Shown here: positions 18,411 to 27,295 of the stretch, in pieces | Numbering within the stretch: the first letter of the stretch is position 1 | Layout: each line of letters begins with the position of its first letter | Assembly: GCA_016742095.1 (NCBI GenBank) | Contig: JACVCJ010000010.1 | Span: 1 to 64,000, forward strand | Length of the DNA stretch: 64,000 nucleotides | DNA from: Bacteroidia bacterium | Lineage (GTDB): Bacteria; Bacteroidota; Bacteroidia; CAIKAF01 | Direction of reading: 5' to 3' | The notes under the pieces: generated by a model | The model's input: only the letters and a program-made list of their open reading frames with translations | What the model was told of the DNA's origin: nothing | Database searches by the model: none | Position numbers and translations under genes: made by a program

Positions 18411-19085
18411 TCAGGGCGTTGATACCGATACCGGCAGTATTTTTCCGTTGAAGAAACGAGCTCCGTTCTGTACGAAATCGGCGATGAAGGTCCCCATTTC
18501 CGCCGCGCTCAGGGGTGCATTGTACCCCGGGAAGGCCGCCTGCAGCATTTCGGTCTGTACGGCGCCCAGGGCCAGGCAGTTCACGCGGATCGAATCGTTC
18601 TTCCACTCTTCGGCCAGGCATTCGGTAAGTATGGCCAGGGCTCCCTTTCCGGCGCTGTACCAGGCCAGTCCGGGGAATTTGGCGCTGCCCTGTACACCGC
18701 CCATACTGCCTATATTGAGTACGTGGGCCGGCGCGTTCAGCCGGGGCTTCAGGGCGCGGAGCAGGCGCATGGGGCCAAATACATTGGCTTCAAATAGGTA
18801 TTGTACCGCTTCGGCTTCCATGGTATCGAAAGGCGCATTGAGCAGGGCACCGGCGTTGTTCACCACGGCGTCCAGTCCGTCTTCGCGGGTACATTCTTCA
18901 GCCAGGGCCGCGTAATCCGTTGCCGGGTCACTGATATCCGCAAACAGGGTCTGTACCCGCGGATTGCCGGGCAATACCGGGCTTCCCGAACGGGTCAGCG
19001 CCAGTACCTTGTGCCCTTCTGCCGCCAGCGCACGGACTATTTCCAGACCGATCCCCCGGGATGCTCCGCTTACCAGTATTCTCAT
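18411..19085 (-). CDS. Short-chain dehydrogenase/reductase
   Basis: The Rossmann-fold oxidoreductase has 224 residues. The nucleotide-binding motif is SGASRGIG at residues 6-13, with VVNNAGA near residue 73, the catalytic serine in NIGSMGG and YxxxK as YSAGK. It overlaps the aromatic amino acid hydroxylase gene by 4 bp. This suggests translational coupling and makes a role in pterin recycling (dihydropteridine reductase-like) worth considering, although the sequence alone fits any small SDR. The next gene, GSCFA, follows after 3 bp. Confidence 0.9.
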   Translation of the reverse strand: MRILVSGASRGIGLEIVRALAAEGHKVLALTRSGSPVLPGNPRVQTLFADISDPATDYAALAEECTREDGLDAVVNNAGALLNAPFDTMEAEAVQYLFEANVFGPMRLLRALKPRLNAPAHVLNIGSMGGVQGSAKFPGLAWYSAGKGALAILTECLAEEWKNDSIRVNCLALGAVQTEMLQAAFPGYNAPLSAAEMGTFIADFVQNGARFFNGKILPVSVSTP

Positions 19086-20845
19086 ACGGTCAGGGGTTTA
19101 GCGCCGGCCAGTTTCAGCCCGTCATGGATCAGTTTGCGGTATTCTTCTTCCCTTTCGGCCAGGCCGATGAGGTAGCGGTATATTTCTTCGCGCAGGCTCT
19201 CTTCCGAGGCCGTGGACGTAAGGTATTCGTAAATTTCGAGGGCGCAGAGCCAGTCAGACGGGTAGGCAGACGACAGCTGTTCCCATACGTTATGCAGTAC
19301 CAGGGCAGGCATATTGCCTTCGCGTACGTCGCGCACCTGCTGGTAGAGCCCGAACAGGCGTTTCATATCCGCATCGTAATCGATCTTGTGCGTTTTGTCA
19401 GATGGCATGCGCAGTTCCACCGGGTAGGTAAAGGGATCGGCCGCACCGCTGTATACCGATGTGATCTCGCTGCCCACGGCCATATCATATACGCCCCAGG
19501 CCGGGTCGAACAGCGTTTTTCCGTTCCATTCCACATGGCAGTCCTTAAAGCTCATCAGCATCAGTTTGCCTTCGGCGGAACGACTGAACGACTGTGGGGT
19601 TCCCTGTACTTTTACGCCGCTTTCAAATTCCAGTACGGAAGGATGTCCGATGCGTATACCCAGCGCTTCCAACTCGCCGTCGCTCAGGTGCTCGGGCAGT
19701 GTGGACGTTCCCAGGAATTTACCGGCGGCAGAACCGAAGCCTTCGCTGTGGTACGAAGTACCGTGCCCGGGCAGTTCCTTACCGTTGTGTGCAATGGCCG
19801 AGGGGCCCTGCATTTGTACATAGGCCACATTACCGGCGGCATCGGTCTCAAAGCCGGAAACGATACCGCTTATGGCCGCTCCTCCCGAAAACACCACGGT
19901 AGCCAGCGATTTGCTGTCGCGGGCAAGACCCAGTCCGTACGCACCGCCGCGGCGCAGGGCCATGGTTTCGGCAAATTCGTCGAGCACTTTGGTCAGGTGT
20001 TCAAAATCGGGCGTTACAAAAAGCTGCGGCTGCGGTTTGGTGATGTCGAAATCTACCTGCGCGGCCTGCAGGCTATACGGTATTTTCGCCACGGCATCCG
20101 TCATACAGGATACGCTTTCACCGATGGACGAAAGCAATCCGGCGCCGTATATCTGCGGATCTTCCACGGTACCGATCAGTCCGTACTCCACGGTCCACCA
20201 GTGCAGGCGGCGGATGAGCGACATTTCGGACGGTTCGCCCAGGTTGGCCGAAAGGTCGGCGATACGGGCCTCTCCCCGGGCAATGTCCTCTGCCGGCGTG
20301 TAAGGGTCTTCCTTAATGATGGACAGGTGACGGATGGCTTCAAAAAGTTCAAAATCCTTGCCGGATGAAAAGGCACGGCAGCCGATCTCGCCGAAATAGC
20401 GCAGGTAATCGGCATAGGCCGGATCGGCAATGATGGGCGCATGCCCTGCCGCTTCGTGTATGATATCCGGGGCGGGTGTATATTCAATGTGGTTCAGCTG
20501 ACGGATGTCCGCCGCGATCACCAGTACCTTGTACTCCTGGAACTCCATAAAGGCCTGGGGATTAATGAAGCCGTCCACCGTACAGGCGGCCCAGCCTATT
20601 TCGCCCAGGATGCGGTTCATGTCCTTAATGGACGGAATGCGGTCGAGCGTAATGCCCGTTTTACGCAGGCCCTCGAGGTACGAACCGTGCGCCACGCGGC
20701 TCAGGTAATCGGTGTTCAGACGCATCACATAGCGCCATACGGCATGATTTACAGGGGTATATTCTTCATAGTGCTGAGGCACCATAAACTGCTTGAGGTG
20801 CGGAGGCAGCTTTTCCAGCTTCTCGTTCAAATAATCCAATACCAT
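19082..20845 (-). CDS. Biopterin-dependent aromatic amino acid hydroxylase with long C-terminal extension
   Basis: The protein has 587 residues. The catalytic core lies in the first 330. The 2-His-1-Glu iron site is visible as H130 and H135 (PDIIHEAAGH) and E220 (WWTVEYGLIGT). SIGESVSCM and IPYSLQAAQVDFDIT, typical of the family, follow. The family hydroxylates Phe, Tyr or Trp using tetrahydropterin and O2. The distance between H135 and E220 is about 85 residues, larger than the roughly 40 in mammalian phenylalanine hydroxylase, and the C-terminal 250 residues have no part in the minimal bacterial enzyme. The N-terminal ACT regulatory domain is absent. It heads an operon with the SDR. Confidence 0.93.
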   Translation of the reverse strand: MVLDYLNEKLEKLPPHLKQFMVPQHYEEYTPVNHAVWRYVMRLNTDYLSRVAHGSYLEGLRKTGITLDRIPSIKDMNRILGEIGWAACTVDGFINPQAFMEFQEYKVLVIAADIRQLNHIEYTPAPDIIHEAAGHAPIIADPAYADYLRYFGEIGCRAFSSGKDFELFEAIRHLSIIKEDPYTPAEDIARGEARIADLSANLGEPSEMSLIRRLHWWTVEYGLIGTVEDPQIYGAGLLSSIGESVSCMTDAVAKIPYSLQAAQVDFDITKPQPQLFVTPDFEHLTKVLDEFAETMALRRGGAYGLGLARDSKSLATVVFSGGAAISGIVSGFETDAAGNVAYVQMQGPSAIAHNGKELPGHGTSYHSEGFGSAAGKFLGTSTLPEHLSDGELEALGIRIGHPSVLEFESGVKVQGTPQSFSRSAEGKLMLMSFKDCHVEWNGKTLFDPAWGVYDMAVGSEITSVYSGAADPFTYPVELRMPSDKTHKIDYDADMKRLFGLYQQVRDVREGNMPALVLHNVWEQLSSAYPSDWLCALEIYEYLTSTASEESLREEIYRYLIGLAEREEEYRKLIHDGLKLAGAKPLTV

Positions 20846-20931
20846 GGGTCTTTTACTTTATAACCACACCCGGACGGAGCAGCATCCGGGTATTGTTAAT
20901 AATTTAATCTTTTTCAACTCAAAGGTAAAAC

Positions 20932-20939
20932 TAATTTTG
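20932..20939 (+). promoter_or_regulatory. -7 element for the MBL hydrolase gene
   Basis: TAATTTTG fits TAnnTTTG and ends 4 bp before the GTG start, implying a very short or absent leader. On the opposite strand TACCTTTG (20927-20920) may serve the hydroxylase operon. Confidence 0.5.
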
Positions 20940-20943
20940 CTTT

Positions 20944-21705
20944 GTGAAAATATGCTTTCTGGGAACCGGCACTTCGCAGGGTGTTCCGATCATCGGCTGC
21001 ACCTGCCCGGTTTGTACCTCTTCGGATAAGAGAGACAAACGGCTGCGAAGCTCCGTACACATTGAATTTAACGATCGTTCCCTGGTGATCGATACCGGGC
21101 CTGATTTCCGCTACCAGATGCTGCGGGCCGGGGTTAGTTCCCTGGATGCCATACTGTTTACACACGAACACAAGGACCATGTGGCCGGGCTGGACGATAT
21201 ACGACCTTTCAACTACCTGAAACAGCAGGTACCCGACGTTTTCTGCACCGAAGCTGTGGAAACGGCCCTGCGCCGCGATTTTTACTATGCCTTCGACGAA
21301 CCAAAATACCCCGGCGTACCCGAATTCCGTATACATCGCATTGAAAACAAACCCTTTATTTATGCAGGCGAAACCATTGTTCCCATACAGGTATACCACC
21401 ACAAAATGCCGGTACTGGGCTTCCGCATCGGGGATTTTGCCTACATCACCGACGCTAATTACATACCCGAAGAGGAATTTACCAAGCTGGAAGGACTGAA
21501 GTATTTCGTGATCAATGCCCTGCGCCGCACGGAGCACATTTCTCATTTTTCACTCCATCAGGCGATGGAAATAGCCCAGCGCATAGCGGCAGAACAGACC
21601 CTGCTTACGCACATATCGCACCAGCTGCCCGCACATGCGGAACTTTCGGCCGAACTGCCGGCCAATATACAGCCCGCCCACGACGGACTGATACTCGAAC
21701 TATGA
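20944..21705 (+). CDS. MBL-fold metallohydrolase (PhnP/RNase Z-like)
   Basis: The protein has 253 residues starting with GTG at 20944 (MKICFLGTGTSQGVPIIGC). The metal-binding motif is FTHEHKDHVAGLDD near residue 80 (HxHxDH form), with the preceding DTGPDF and a later Asp in ITDANY replacing the classical position. The cysteines in GCTCPVCTS match the zinc-finger-like cluster of PhnP-type phosphodiesterases. The family cleaves phosphodiester bonds of small molecules or RNA; the substrate is unknown. No downstream partner exists: its stop overlaps the stop of the convergent gene by 6 bp. Confidence 0.9.
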   Translation: MKICFLGTGTSQGVPIIGCTCPVCTSSDKRDKRLRSSVHIEFNDRSLVIDTGPDFRYQMLRAGVSSLDAILFTHEHKDHVAGLDDIRPFNYLKQQVPDVFCTEAVETALRRDFYYAFDEPKYPGVPEFRIHRIENKPFIYAGETIVPIQVYHHKMPVLGFRIGDFAYITDANYIPEEEFTKLEGLKYFVINALRRTEHISHFSLHQAMEIAQRIAAEQTLLTHISHQLPAHAELSAELPANIQPAHDGLILEL

Positions 21706-22251
21706 TTTTTTCTTGAGCCCCACGCTCACTTTCACCACGGAATTGTGCGCGGCATTGAACGTTACGTAAATGTAGATCGTCTTCTTGTATACGTAATTGA
21801 ATACTTCGGTAGAATAACCGGAACCGCCTTCCCAGGTTTTGAGGGATTCGCGCAGTTTTTCCGGGGTAAGAAAGGTGGTCAGTTTCAGTTTATCTATAAA
21901 AAAGTTACCGGAGAAGGAACCGGTAGGTACCACATCGTTCATTTCGGCAGGGCGCGACAGATAGAACTGAATTTCGGAAACACGGCCCCCCGGCACTTCG
22001 TTCACATAGGGCTCAAACAGCACGATACCGAGGTTATCGTACGTATGCGTTTTGTTGTAACCGTCACGTTTACGCGCGGCATGACCCAGGATCGTGGTAA
22101 AGTCCGAAAGGCTCCAGGCCGTTATCTTTTTCTTTTCCAGCTGAAATGTCCCTTTTTTAATACCGGCGGAGCTGATCGCATGAGCAGGTAAAAAGGAAAC
22201 GAAAAAGAATACACAGATAGACAGATAACGATACAGGGTGTTGTTTTTCAT
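21700..22251 (-). CDS. Secreted hypothetical protein
   Basis: The protein has 183 residues from the ATG at 22251, chosen because it begins a signal peptide (MKNNTLYRYLSICVFFFVSF, then LPAHA). A longer frame to 22308 lacks such features. The mature part is basic and beta-rich (GKFQ-like GTFQLEKKKITAWSL, GGRVSEIQFYLSRP, TIYIYVTFNAAHNSVVKVSV). No family is recognised. It is probably periplasmic or on the cell surface. Its stop codon overlaps the end of the MBL hydrolase gene. Confidence 0.72.
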   Translation of the reverse strand: MKNNTLYRYLSICVFFFVSFLPAHAISSAGIKKGTFQLEKKKITAWSLSDFTTILGHAARKRDGYNKTHTYDNLGIVLFEPYVNEVPGGRVSEIQFYLSRPAEMNDVVPTGSFSGNFFIDKLKLTTFLTPEKLRESLKTWEGGSGYSTEVFNYVYKKTIYIYVTFNAAHNSVVKVSVGLKKKS

Positions 22252-22322
22252 AATGAAGGAGTTTAACACAAACGTATGAAATATTTCAGCTATCCTGCTC
22301 ATACACATGTATTATCCGCAGA

Positions 22323-24401
22323 TTATTTTTTTACGGAGGGCCGGTTTCGCCATTTCCAGCGGGTCTGCAGACCCAGTTCCCAGCGTTTGTTCCCGCTTAT
22401 GGTATTATGCCCGCTGCCGGAGGAAACAGCGCCTGCATACCAGGTGTAGGCGGTTTTCAGGTAGATGTCCCAGGAGCGCAATGTACGTATATGCATCGTG
22501 AGATAGACACGCTGTCCCTTTCCCTGCATGGCGGGTACCGAAAAAGCATACAGCAGGTCCCGTTCGTAACTGTAAATACGTGTATCGTAATCCGATGTAT
22601 GAAAGATACAGTAACGCAATGAAAAGGCCAGGGGACCGGACACGGGCTGCCATACCAGGTCCTGGGCCAGCAGGTAACCCCATCGGGAAGCGGGGGCATC
22701 CGCACGCAGGTATTGTACCGCATCGGCGCGCAGCTGTATACGCAGATCGCTGCGTATATGCATCATGGTCTGTATACGAAAATCCCATTTACGGGTATCC
22801 TCCGCAGCAGCCACAGCCGACGGCAGTTTACTTTTTTCAGGCCGGCAACGGTAGCGTACCCGGAACCCGCATTCGGCAGAACGGCTTATTTTCCAGCGCA
22901 GGTCGGCGCTTCCTTCAGCCATATAGGACGGGAAAGGCTGTGTATAGGTCAGCCAGGACGTATAGGCGGCATCGCCGTACAGCAGTAGCTCCAGGCGCCT
23001 CAGGGGAAAACACTGTAACGAAAAAGAAACGCCCGTCTCCCCTGCCCCGTAGGCATATTGCCGCATGCCTGCCGAGTAAAAAGCCGTATAGCGCCGGCTG
23101 TAATGTCTCTGCAACAGCGCCAGGCGGAAAAGGGGCGACAAACTGCCCTGCCAGCCGTTCACACAGGCCCAGCCGCCATTGCTGCCGCCGGCCCATTCCC
23201 CGAAAAGAAACCCGCCGCCCGCTTTTATCATATAATAAAAGGATGTGTTCAGCAGATGCTGCCCGGTAAAACGGTAGAGTGCATAGGGCTTATCGGCCCG
23301 GAACAGGGGAACACTGAGCCCCGTGTACTGCGCGCTGAAACCCACCCGCCAGCGCGACGCCCGGTATTGCAGCAGCAGGCCGGTAATAGCTTCTCCCACA
23401 CTCCCTTTACGGTCGATCTCCGTCTGCGTGCGATGCATACCCGTACCGCTGAGTGCGCTGATGAACAGCGGCTCCGCCAGGCTGTCCTCCGTCACGTTGG
23501 CGTCGATCCGTTTGTAACTGCCGTACAACGTAAGGTTCCAGCGTTTATGTGCCTGTATCTCCAGGGCTACTCCACGCAGGAACAGGTTTTCATTGGCCGA
23601 ACTGCTCACGCTGAGTCCCCGGGCATTTTTCATAAAACCGGTACCGGCTATGCCGCCACCCGTGCTGAATCCCGTCCAGGCGGCCAGTCCCTGCCCGGCC
23701 TGTATACGAAAATCTCCCAGTACCACTTTTTTCACGATCCCTTTGGGCGGCGCCAGGAAAATATGTCCCGAATAAAAGTCGAACCCCTGTTTCTGACTGC
23801 CTTTAAAGAACTCCTCCCCGGCATCTTTTTCGGCCAGCAGGACAACACTAAAGCGATCTTTCACGCGGTAACGGTAGCGTGTGTAATAAGCTTGTTTAGC
23901 GCCTTTATAAGCTCCTCCGGGCAGAAAGCCCTTGGCCGCCGGGAACTGTTCGCGGTAGCGGGCCAGTAGTTCATGCGTGCCCGAAGCCAGCATCCGTTTC
24001 AGGTCCAGGGGCTTTTCCGCAGGCGGACCCGCTTCCGCAAACAGGGCGGTCTGCCTTGCCAGTTCCGGGTCCCAGCCATACAGCCAGGCCAGTTCATACA
24101 GGCTTTTCAGACTGCCGTAACGTTGCCGGTGTTCCAGCAGGGTGTGGATCTGCGCGGGCGTCAGGAAAGGCAGTTTCAGCAGTTCTTCTTCCGTGGCGCG
24201 GTTCAGGTTCAGCGGTTCCCGGGCATAATCGTACAGGTCTTCGGCCAGTTCGCCATAATCCTGGTCTTCGCCTTCCTGCACGGCCGTTTCCGACAGCAGG
24301 CGTTCGATCAGCTGGTCCATATCCGTTTTTTCCGCAGGTGGCTGGGCATGCAGGCTCAGCAGCACAAAACCGCACAGGTAACTGTATATCGTTTTACGCA
24401 T
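22323..24401 (-). CDS. Helix-hairpin-helix plus outer-membrane beta-barrel protein
   Basis: The protein has 692 residues. It has a signal peptide (MRKTIYSYLCGFVLLSLHAQ) and then a ComEA-like double helix-hairpin-helix around residues 55-120 (PLNLNRATEEELLKLPFLTPAQ and SLKSLYELAWLYGWDPE). A long remainder rich in alternating aromatic strands (RYRYRVKDRFSVVLLAEKD, RRLELLLYGDAAYTSW, RVYLTMHIRTL) has the look of a 16- or more-stranded barrel. Helix-hairpin-helix/barrel fusions are common and uncharacterised in Bacteroidota. It starts at 24401 with a TGATG overlap to the preceding PorV-like gene, so the two are translationally coupled. Confidence 0.8.
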   Translation of the reverse strand: MRKTIYSYLCGFVLLSLHAQPPAEKTDMDQLIERLLSETAVQEGEDQDYGELAEDLYDYAREPLNLNRATEEELLKLPFLTPAQIHTLLEHRQRYGSLKSLYELAWLYGWDPELARQTALFAEAGPPAEKPLDLKRMLASGTHELLARYREQFPAAKGFLPGGAYKGAKQAYYTRYRYRVKDRFSVVLLAEKDAGEEFFKGSQKQGFDFYSGHIFLAPPKGIVKKVVLGDFRIQAGQGLAAWTGFSTGGGIAGTGFMKNARGLSVSSSANENLFLRGVALEIQAHKRWNLTLYGSYKRIDANVTEDSLAEPLFISALSGTGMHRTQTEIDRKGSVGEAITGLLLQYRASRWRVGFSAQYTGLSVPLFRADKPYALYRFTGQHLLNTSFYYMIKAGGGFLFGEWAGGSNGGWACVNGWQGSLSPLFRLALLQRHYSRRYTAFYSAGMRQYAYGAGETGVSFSLQCFPLRRLELLLYGDAAYTSWLTYTQPFPSYMAEGSADLRWKISRSAECGFRVRYRCRPEKSKLPSAVAAAEDTRKWDFRIQTMMHIRSDLRIQLRADAVQYLRADAPASRWGYLLAQDLVWQPVSGPLAFSLRYCIFHTSDYDTRIYSYERDLLYAFSVPAMQGKGQRVYLTMHIRTLRSWDIYLKTAYTWYAGAVSSGSGHNTISGNKRWELGLQTRWKWRNRPSVKK

Positions 24402-25231
24402 CACAGGGCTCTGGAAAAGGTGTGACTGAGGGAAAGCTGCGGGGAAAAGCCGGCGTAACGTTTATAGGAAACCCCGATATCCACCTGTATACGTTTATGC
24501 AGGTAGCCGAACCCGAAGGACGGACTCAGCGGCAGGGTCTGGAAACCCGCACGGAAAGCCACTTTTTCCTTCCACAGGTATTCCAGGCCGAAACCGAAGT
24601 TAAAAGGGCGGTCGAGATCTTTTTCCAGCTGGGCCGTGCAGGTCAGCGAACGGTTCCACACGTACATAAAGCCGGTCTTCAGGATGAGGGGCAGTTTTTC
24701 CTGCTGGAATGCAGCTACCTTCTGCCGTATGGGATTGCTTACGTGCAGCGCCCAGCTTATTTCCGGCGTGATCTGTATACGAATACCCGCATCGGCGGAA
24801 AATACGTGCGCCGTTCCATAGCCCTGTGCAATATGCAGCAGCTGGTAATTGAACTGCAGTCCGGCACTTACCCGCCTGCCGAAAGTACGTGCATAGGACA
24901 ATCCGATACGGTTACGGCTGAACAGCTGAAAACCGCTGCGCTGCAGGCTGAGCCCGAACACGCCGTAGGCCCTGAACGGCAGAACACAGGCCAGGCCGAA
25001 GGAATTCAGTTCCCGGGAAATAAAACGGTTTTCGTAACTGCTGCAGAGTGCCGGCTTTTCCAGGTAGGCCATGGAGGCCTGGTTATTAAAAACGGCGTAT
25101 GCATCGGTAACGCAGAGGGAAACATTTCCCATGGAAACGGCACGGGCACCGGAAAGTACGTACTGGGCTGCGGACAGCGCCGGACATAAGAACGGCAATA
25201 TCCACATCACCCGTAAGGGATGTAAAAGCAT
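24401..25231 (-). CDS. PorV/PorQ-like outer-membrane protein
   Basis: The protein has 276 residues. A hydrophobic N-terminus is followed by ARAVSMGNVSLCVTDAYAVFNNQASMAYL, in which 'GxA-(A)-GNA-x-V-(T/S)-D-x-x-(A/S)-x-x-x-N-P/Q-A' is the hallmark of the PorV/PorQ/FadL-like barrel family. The rest is alternating beta strands ending in an aromatic/hydrophobic C-terminus (LSLSHTFSRAL). PorV and PorQ serve type IX secretion, but other members are of unknown role. The TGATG junction with the next barrel gene suggests a pair working at the outer membrane. Confidence 0.78.
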   Translation of the reverse strand: MLLHPLRVMWILPFLCPALSAAQYVLSGARAVSMGNVSLCVTDAYAVFNNQASMAYLEKPALCSSYENRFISRELNSFGLACVLPFRAYGVFGLSLQRSGFQLFSRNRIGLSYARTFGRRVSAGLQFNYQLLHIAQGYGTAHVFSADAGIRIQITPEISWALHVSNPIRQKVAAFQQEKLPLILKTGFMYVWNRSLTCTAQLEKDLDRPFNFGFGLEYLWKEKVAFRAGFQTLPLSPSFGFGYLHKRIQVDIGVSYKRYAGFSPQLSLSHTFSRAL

Positions 25232-25264
25232 GGTCGGTAAACGTTTAAAAATTAGTATTGATCC

Positions 25265-25774
25265 TTACCTGCGGTAAGTGTAGGGCAAGTTATCCAATTC
25301 CGTGGCACTCTCCAATACCTTTTCTGCCAGTTCTGCTTTGAATTTTATCAGTTTCTCTGCCAGTTTTTCGTCAGAGGCCGAAACGATGGACGCGGCGAGT
25401 ATACCGGCGTTCTTTGCGGCGTTGAGGGCCACGGTGGCCACAGGTATGCCGTTGGGCATCTGCAGGATGCTGAGGATACTGTCCCAGCCGTCGATGGAAT
25501 TGGACGATCTTACGGGCACCCCGATCACGGGCAGATGTGTATACGAAGCCGTCATGCCCGGCAGGTGTGCTGCGCCCCCGGCCCCGGCTATGATCACGCG
25601 TATACCGCGGGTGTGTGCGCCTTTGGCGTATTCGGCCATACGGTCAGGTGTGCGGTGTGCCGAAACGATATGTATCTCGAAAGGTATCTCCATCGCTTCC
25701 AGGAAATCGGCCGCTTCTTTCATTACCGGCCAGTCGCTTTTGCTACCCATAATAATACCTACCCGTGGCGTCAT
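25265..25774 (-). CDS. purE: N5-carboxyaminoimidazole ribonucleotide mutase
   Basis: The class I PurE has 169 residues and converts N5-CAIR to CAIR in de novo purine synthesis. The mononucleotide-binding GIIMGSKSDWPVM at residues 6-18, the active-site histidine in IVSAHRTPDRM and GAGGAAHLPGM are all present. The length is normal. purK is not adjacent on either side. It lies 33 bp from the PorV-like gene on the same strand (upstream of it in transcription). Confidence 0.97.
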   Translation of the reverse strand: MTPRVGIIMGSKSDWPVMKEAADFLEAMEIPFEIHIVSAHRTPDRMAEYAKGAHTRGIRVIIAGAGGAAHLPGMTASYTHLPVIGVPVRSSNSIDGWDSILSILQMPNGIPVATVALNAAKNAGILAASIVSASDEKLAEKLIKFKAELAEKVLESATELDNLPYTYRR

Positions 25775-25905
25775 ACTGCTTGATTTTATGCAAAAATGAA
25801 CATTTTTTAGGCTTCTGCCTAATCCTTTTTGAACAATATCCGCTGCCCGGGCGGAACCTCGGCGGTAAAAATTACGTATAAGGAATACGAATAATCAGTT
25901 TTTGC

Positions 25906-26352
25906 ATGAGATCTTTAGCAGTATTCCTTTTTTTACTGGCCGGTATGGCCTCCGCACAGCAAACGGTTACCTGGACCGAGAACAATGTGCAGTTTACGAT
26001 GCCCGAGAGCGGCACTACCGGTAATCACAACGAAACCACCTTCGAATGGAACGGTACGCGCTACAGCGTGATCCTGTATTTCTCGAAACGCGGGTTCGAC
26101 CTGAAAGAGGCTGCCCAGGCTACGATCGCTGCCGGCAGGGAAACCGGCGTAAAAAAGGTGGAACGTGAAAAAGAGATCAAGACCGAAACCATGGAGGGCA
26201 TGTACTTTAAAGGCGATAAAAGCGGGCAGCCCGTGGTATTTGCCGGTCTGCTCAACGGCAAGCTGAAGCGTGGCATTTTCGTGGAGATCGGCTATACGGG
26301 CACCTTCGAAGAGGCCCTGAAGATCCTGGACACATTCAAGATCATCAAGTAA
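25906..26352 (+). CDS. Secreted hypothetical protein
   Basis: The protein has 148 residues. The signal peptide (MRSLAVFLFLLAGMASAQ) has a likely ASA-Q cleavage site. The mature domain, about 130 residues, alternates strands and ends with a helix (YTGTFEEALKILDTFKIIK). The layout of small beta-rich secreted domain plus final helix 'ILDTFKI' resembles PsbP/DUF1795-type folds, but this is not secure. It is monocistronic, divergent from purE and followed by a bidirectional terminator. Confidence 0.75.
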   Translation: MRSLAVFLFLLAGMASAQQTVTWTENNVQFTMPESGTTGNHNETTFEWNGTRYSVILYFSKRGFDLKEAAQATIAAGRETGVKKVEREKEIKTETMEGMYFKGDKSGQPVVFAGLLNGKLKRGIFVEIGYTGTFEEALKILDTFKIIK

Positions 26353-26540
26353 AATTCCTATATATCAAGATGTACGGGATAACCGGATGCCCTGCGGGTA
26401 TTGCCGTTCATTGCCCGTATGTTACCGCTTATCGGCTCAGAACGACCGCTTATCTGTTGAGGCGGGTTCCTGCCGGAGAAAGATGCATATTTGCGGGGTT
26501 ACTCCATTTTATTCAGTGCCCCTGTAAACCCGAATACCCT

Positions 26541-26581
26541 GAAAAAAGATAACCGGTAATCTGCTTTACCGGTATTTTTTT
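26541..26581. terminator. Bidirectional terminator
   Basis: An 8-bp perfect stem (accggtaa, loop tctgct, ttaccggt at 26552-26573) is flanked by an A-run on the left and TTTTTTT on the right. It can end transcription from both convergent neighbours. The stretch 26353-26540 before it holds no supported gene. Confidence 0.85.
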
Positions 26582-26599
26582 GCCCAGACTCACCCGTTT

Positions 26600-27295
26600 T
26601 CAAGCTGTTTCCCGGATAAAATGCATGATCTTTTCCGCTTCTTCCCGGAAAGGCTGCTGGTATTTAATGCGAACGGCACTTTTACCGATGACATCAAAAT
26701 ATACCCAGCCGCCGATGCGCTGCAACACATATTTGGGTTGTTTGCCGGGATTAAAAATGTGATCGTACGGTATTTTCTCCAGGAACGCTGCGTATGCCTT
26801 ATCAAAACGGTCTTTCTGCAGCTCGTTATCTTTTACGAAACTGATGTATTCCATTTCGAACAGGTAACTGGTATCGAAATAGGGATCGTCCGTAAAAGCG
26901 TACCTGTCTGCATAATACGCCAGCAGCGACTGAAAGTTCCCGTATACCAATAAGTGGTCAGAATGCCTGGGCAGTACTACAAAAGAACGTTCCGGGTCGC
27001 GCCAGATGGTAAGAATATCGCCGTCGACCGTGCTGCCGATGCTGAGGGAATCTTTTACGAGCAGCATCTGTTCCGCGTTCAGGTCCCAGAATTCGAGGTG
27101 TGCGCCGAAATTGGCCTCCACAAAATCCGTATCGGGGGGATCGATCAGCAACAGTTCATTCACATTGCCGTAGCCGTATTGCCTGAGAAATGCCGCATAA
27201 TCCGGCGGTAATTCCATACCGGCTTCTCTTTCCAGCTCCCTTATATCATCTGCATCCAGCGGCTGTGGTTCTCCTATTATATACAGCTCCTTCAT
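26600..27295 (-). CDS. SMI1/KNR4 (SUKH) family protein
   Basis: The protein has 231 residues. The N-terminal domain matches the SUKH pattern: DIRELEREAGMELPPDYAAFLRQYGYG, followed by LEFWDLN and the hydrophobic strand TIWRDPERSFVVLP. The C-terminal 100 residues are a second, unassigned domain (YFDTSYLFEMEYISFVKDNE). SUKH proteins often act as immunity proteins against secreted nuclease-type toxins but are also general adaptors. It overlaps the preceding secreted-protein gene by 4 bp (ATGA), the order expected for a toxin-immunity pair, though no toxin domain is recognised there. Confidence 0.78.
   Translation of the reverse strand: MKELYIIGEPQPLDADDIRELEREAGMELPPDYAAFLRQYGYGNVNELLLIDPPDTDFVEANFGAHLEFWDLNAEQMLLVKDSLSIGSTVDGDILTIWRDPERSFVVLPRHSDHLLVYGNFQSLLAYYADRYAFTDDPYFDTSYLFEMEYISFVKDNELQKDRFDKAYAAFLEKIPYDHIFNPGKQPKYVLQRIGGWVYFDVIGKSAVRIKYQQPFREEAEKIMHFIRETA

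Noticed and set aside
19061-20368. Plus-strand frame of 435 codons opposite the hydroxylase gene
   Set aside because: Antisense to a gene with intact catalytic motifs; no independent signal.
26370-26552. 60-codon plus-strand frame between a secreted protein and its terminator
   Set aside because: Low-quality composition, runs into the terminator stem, no family.
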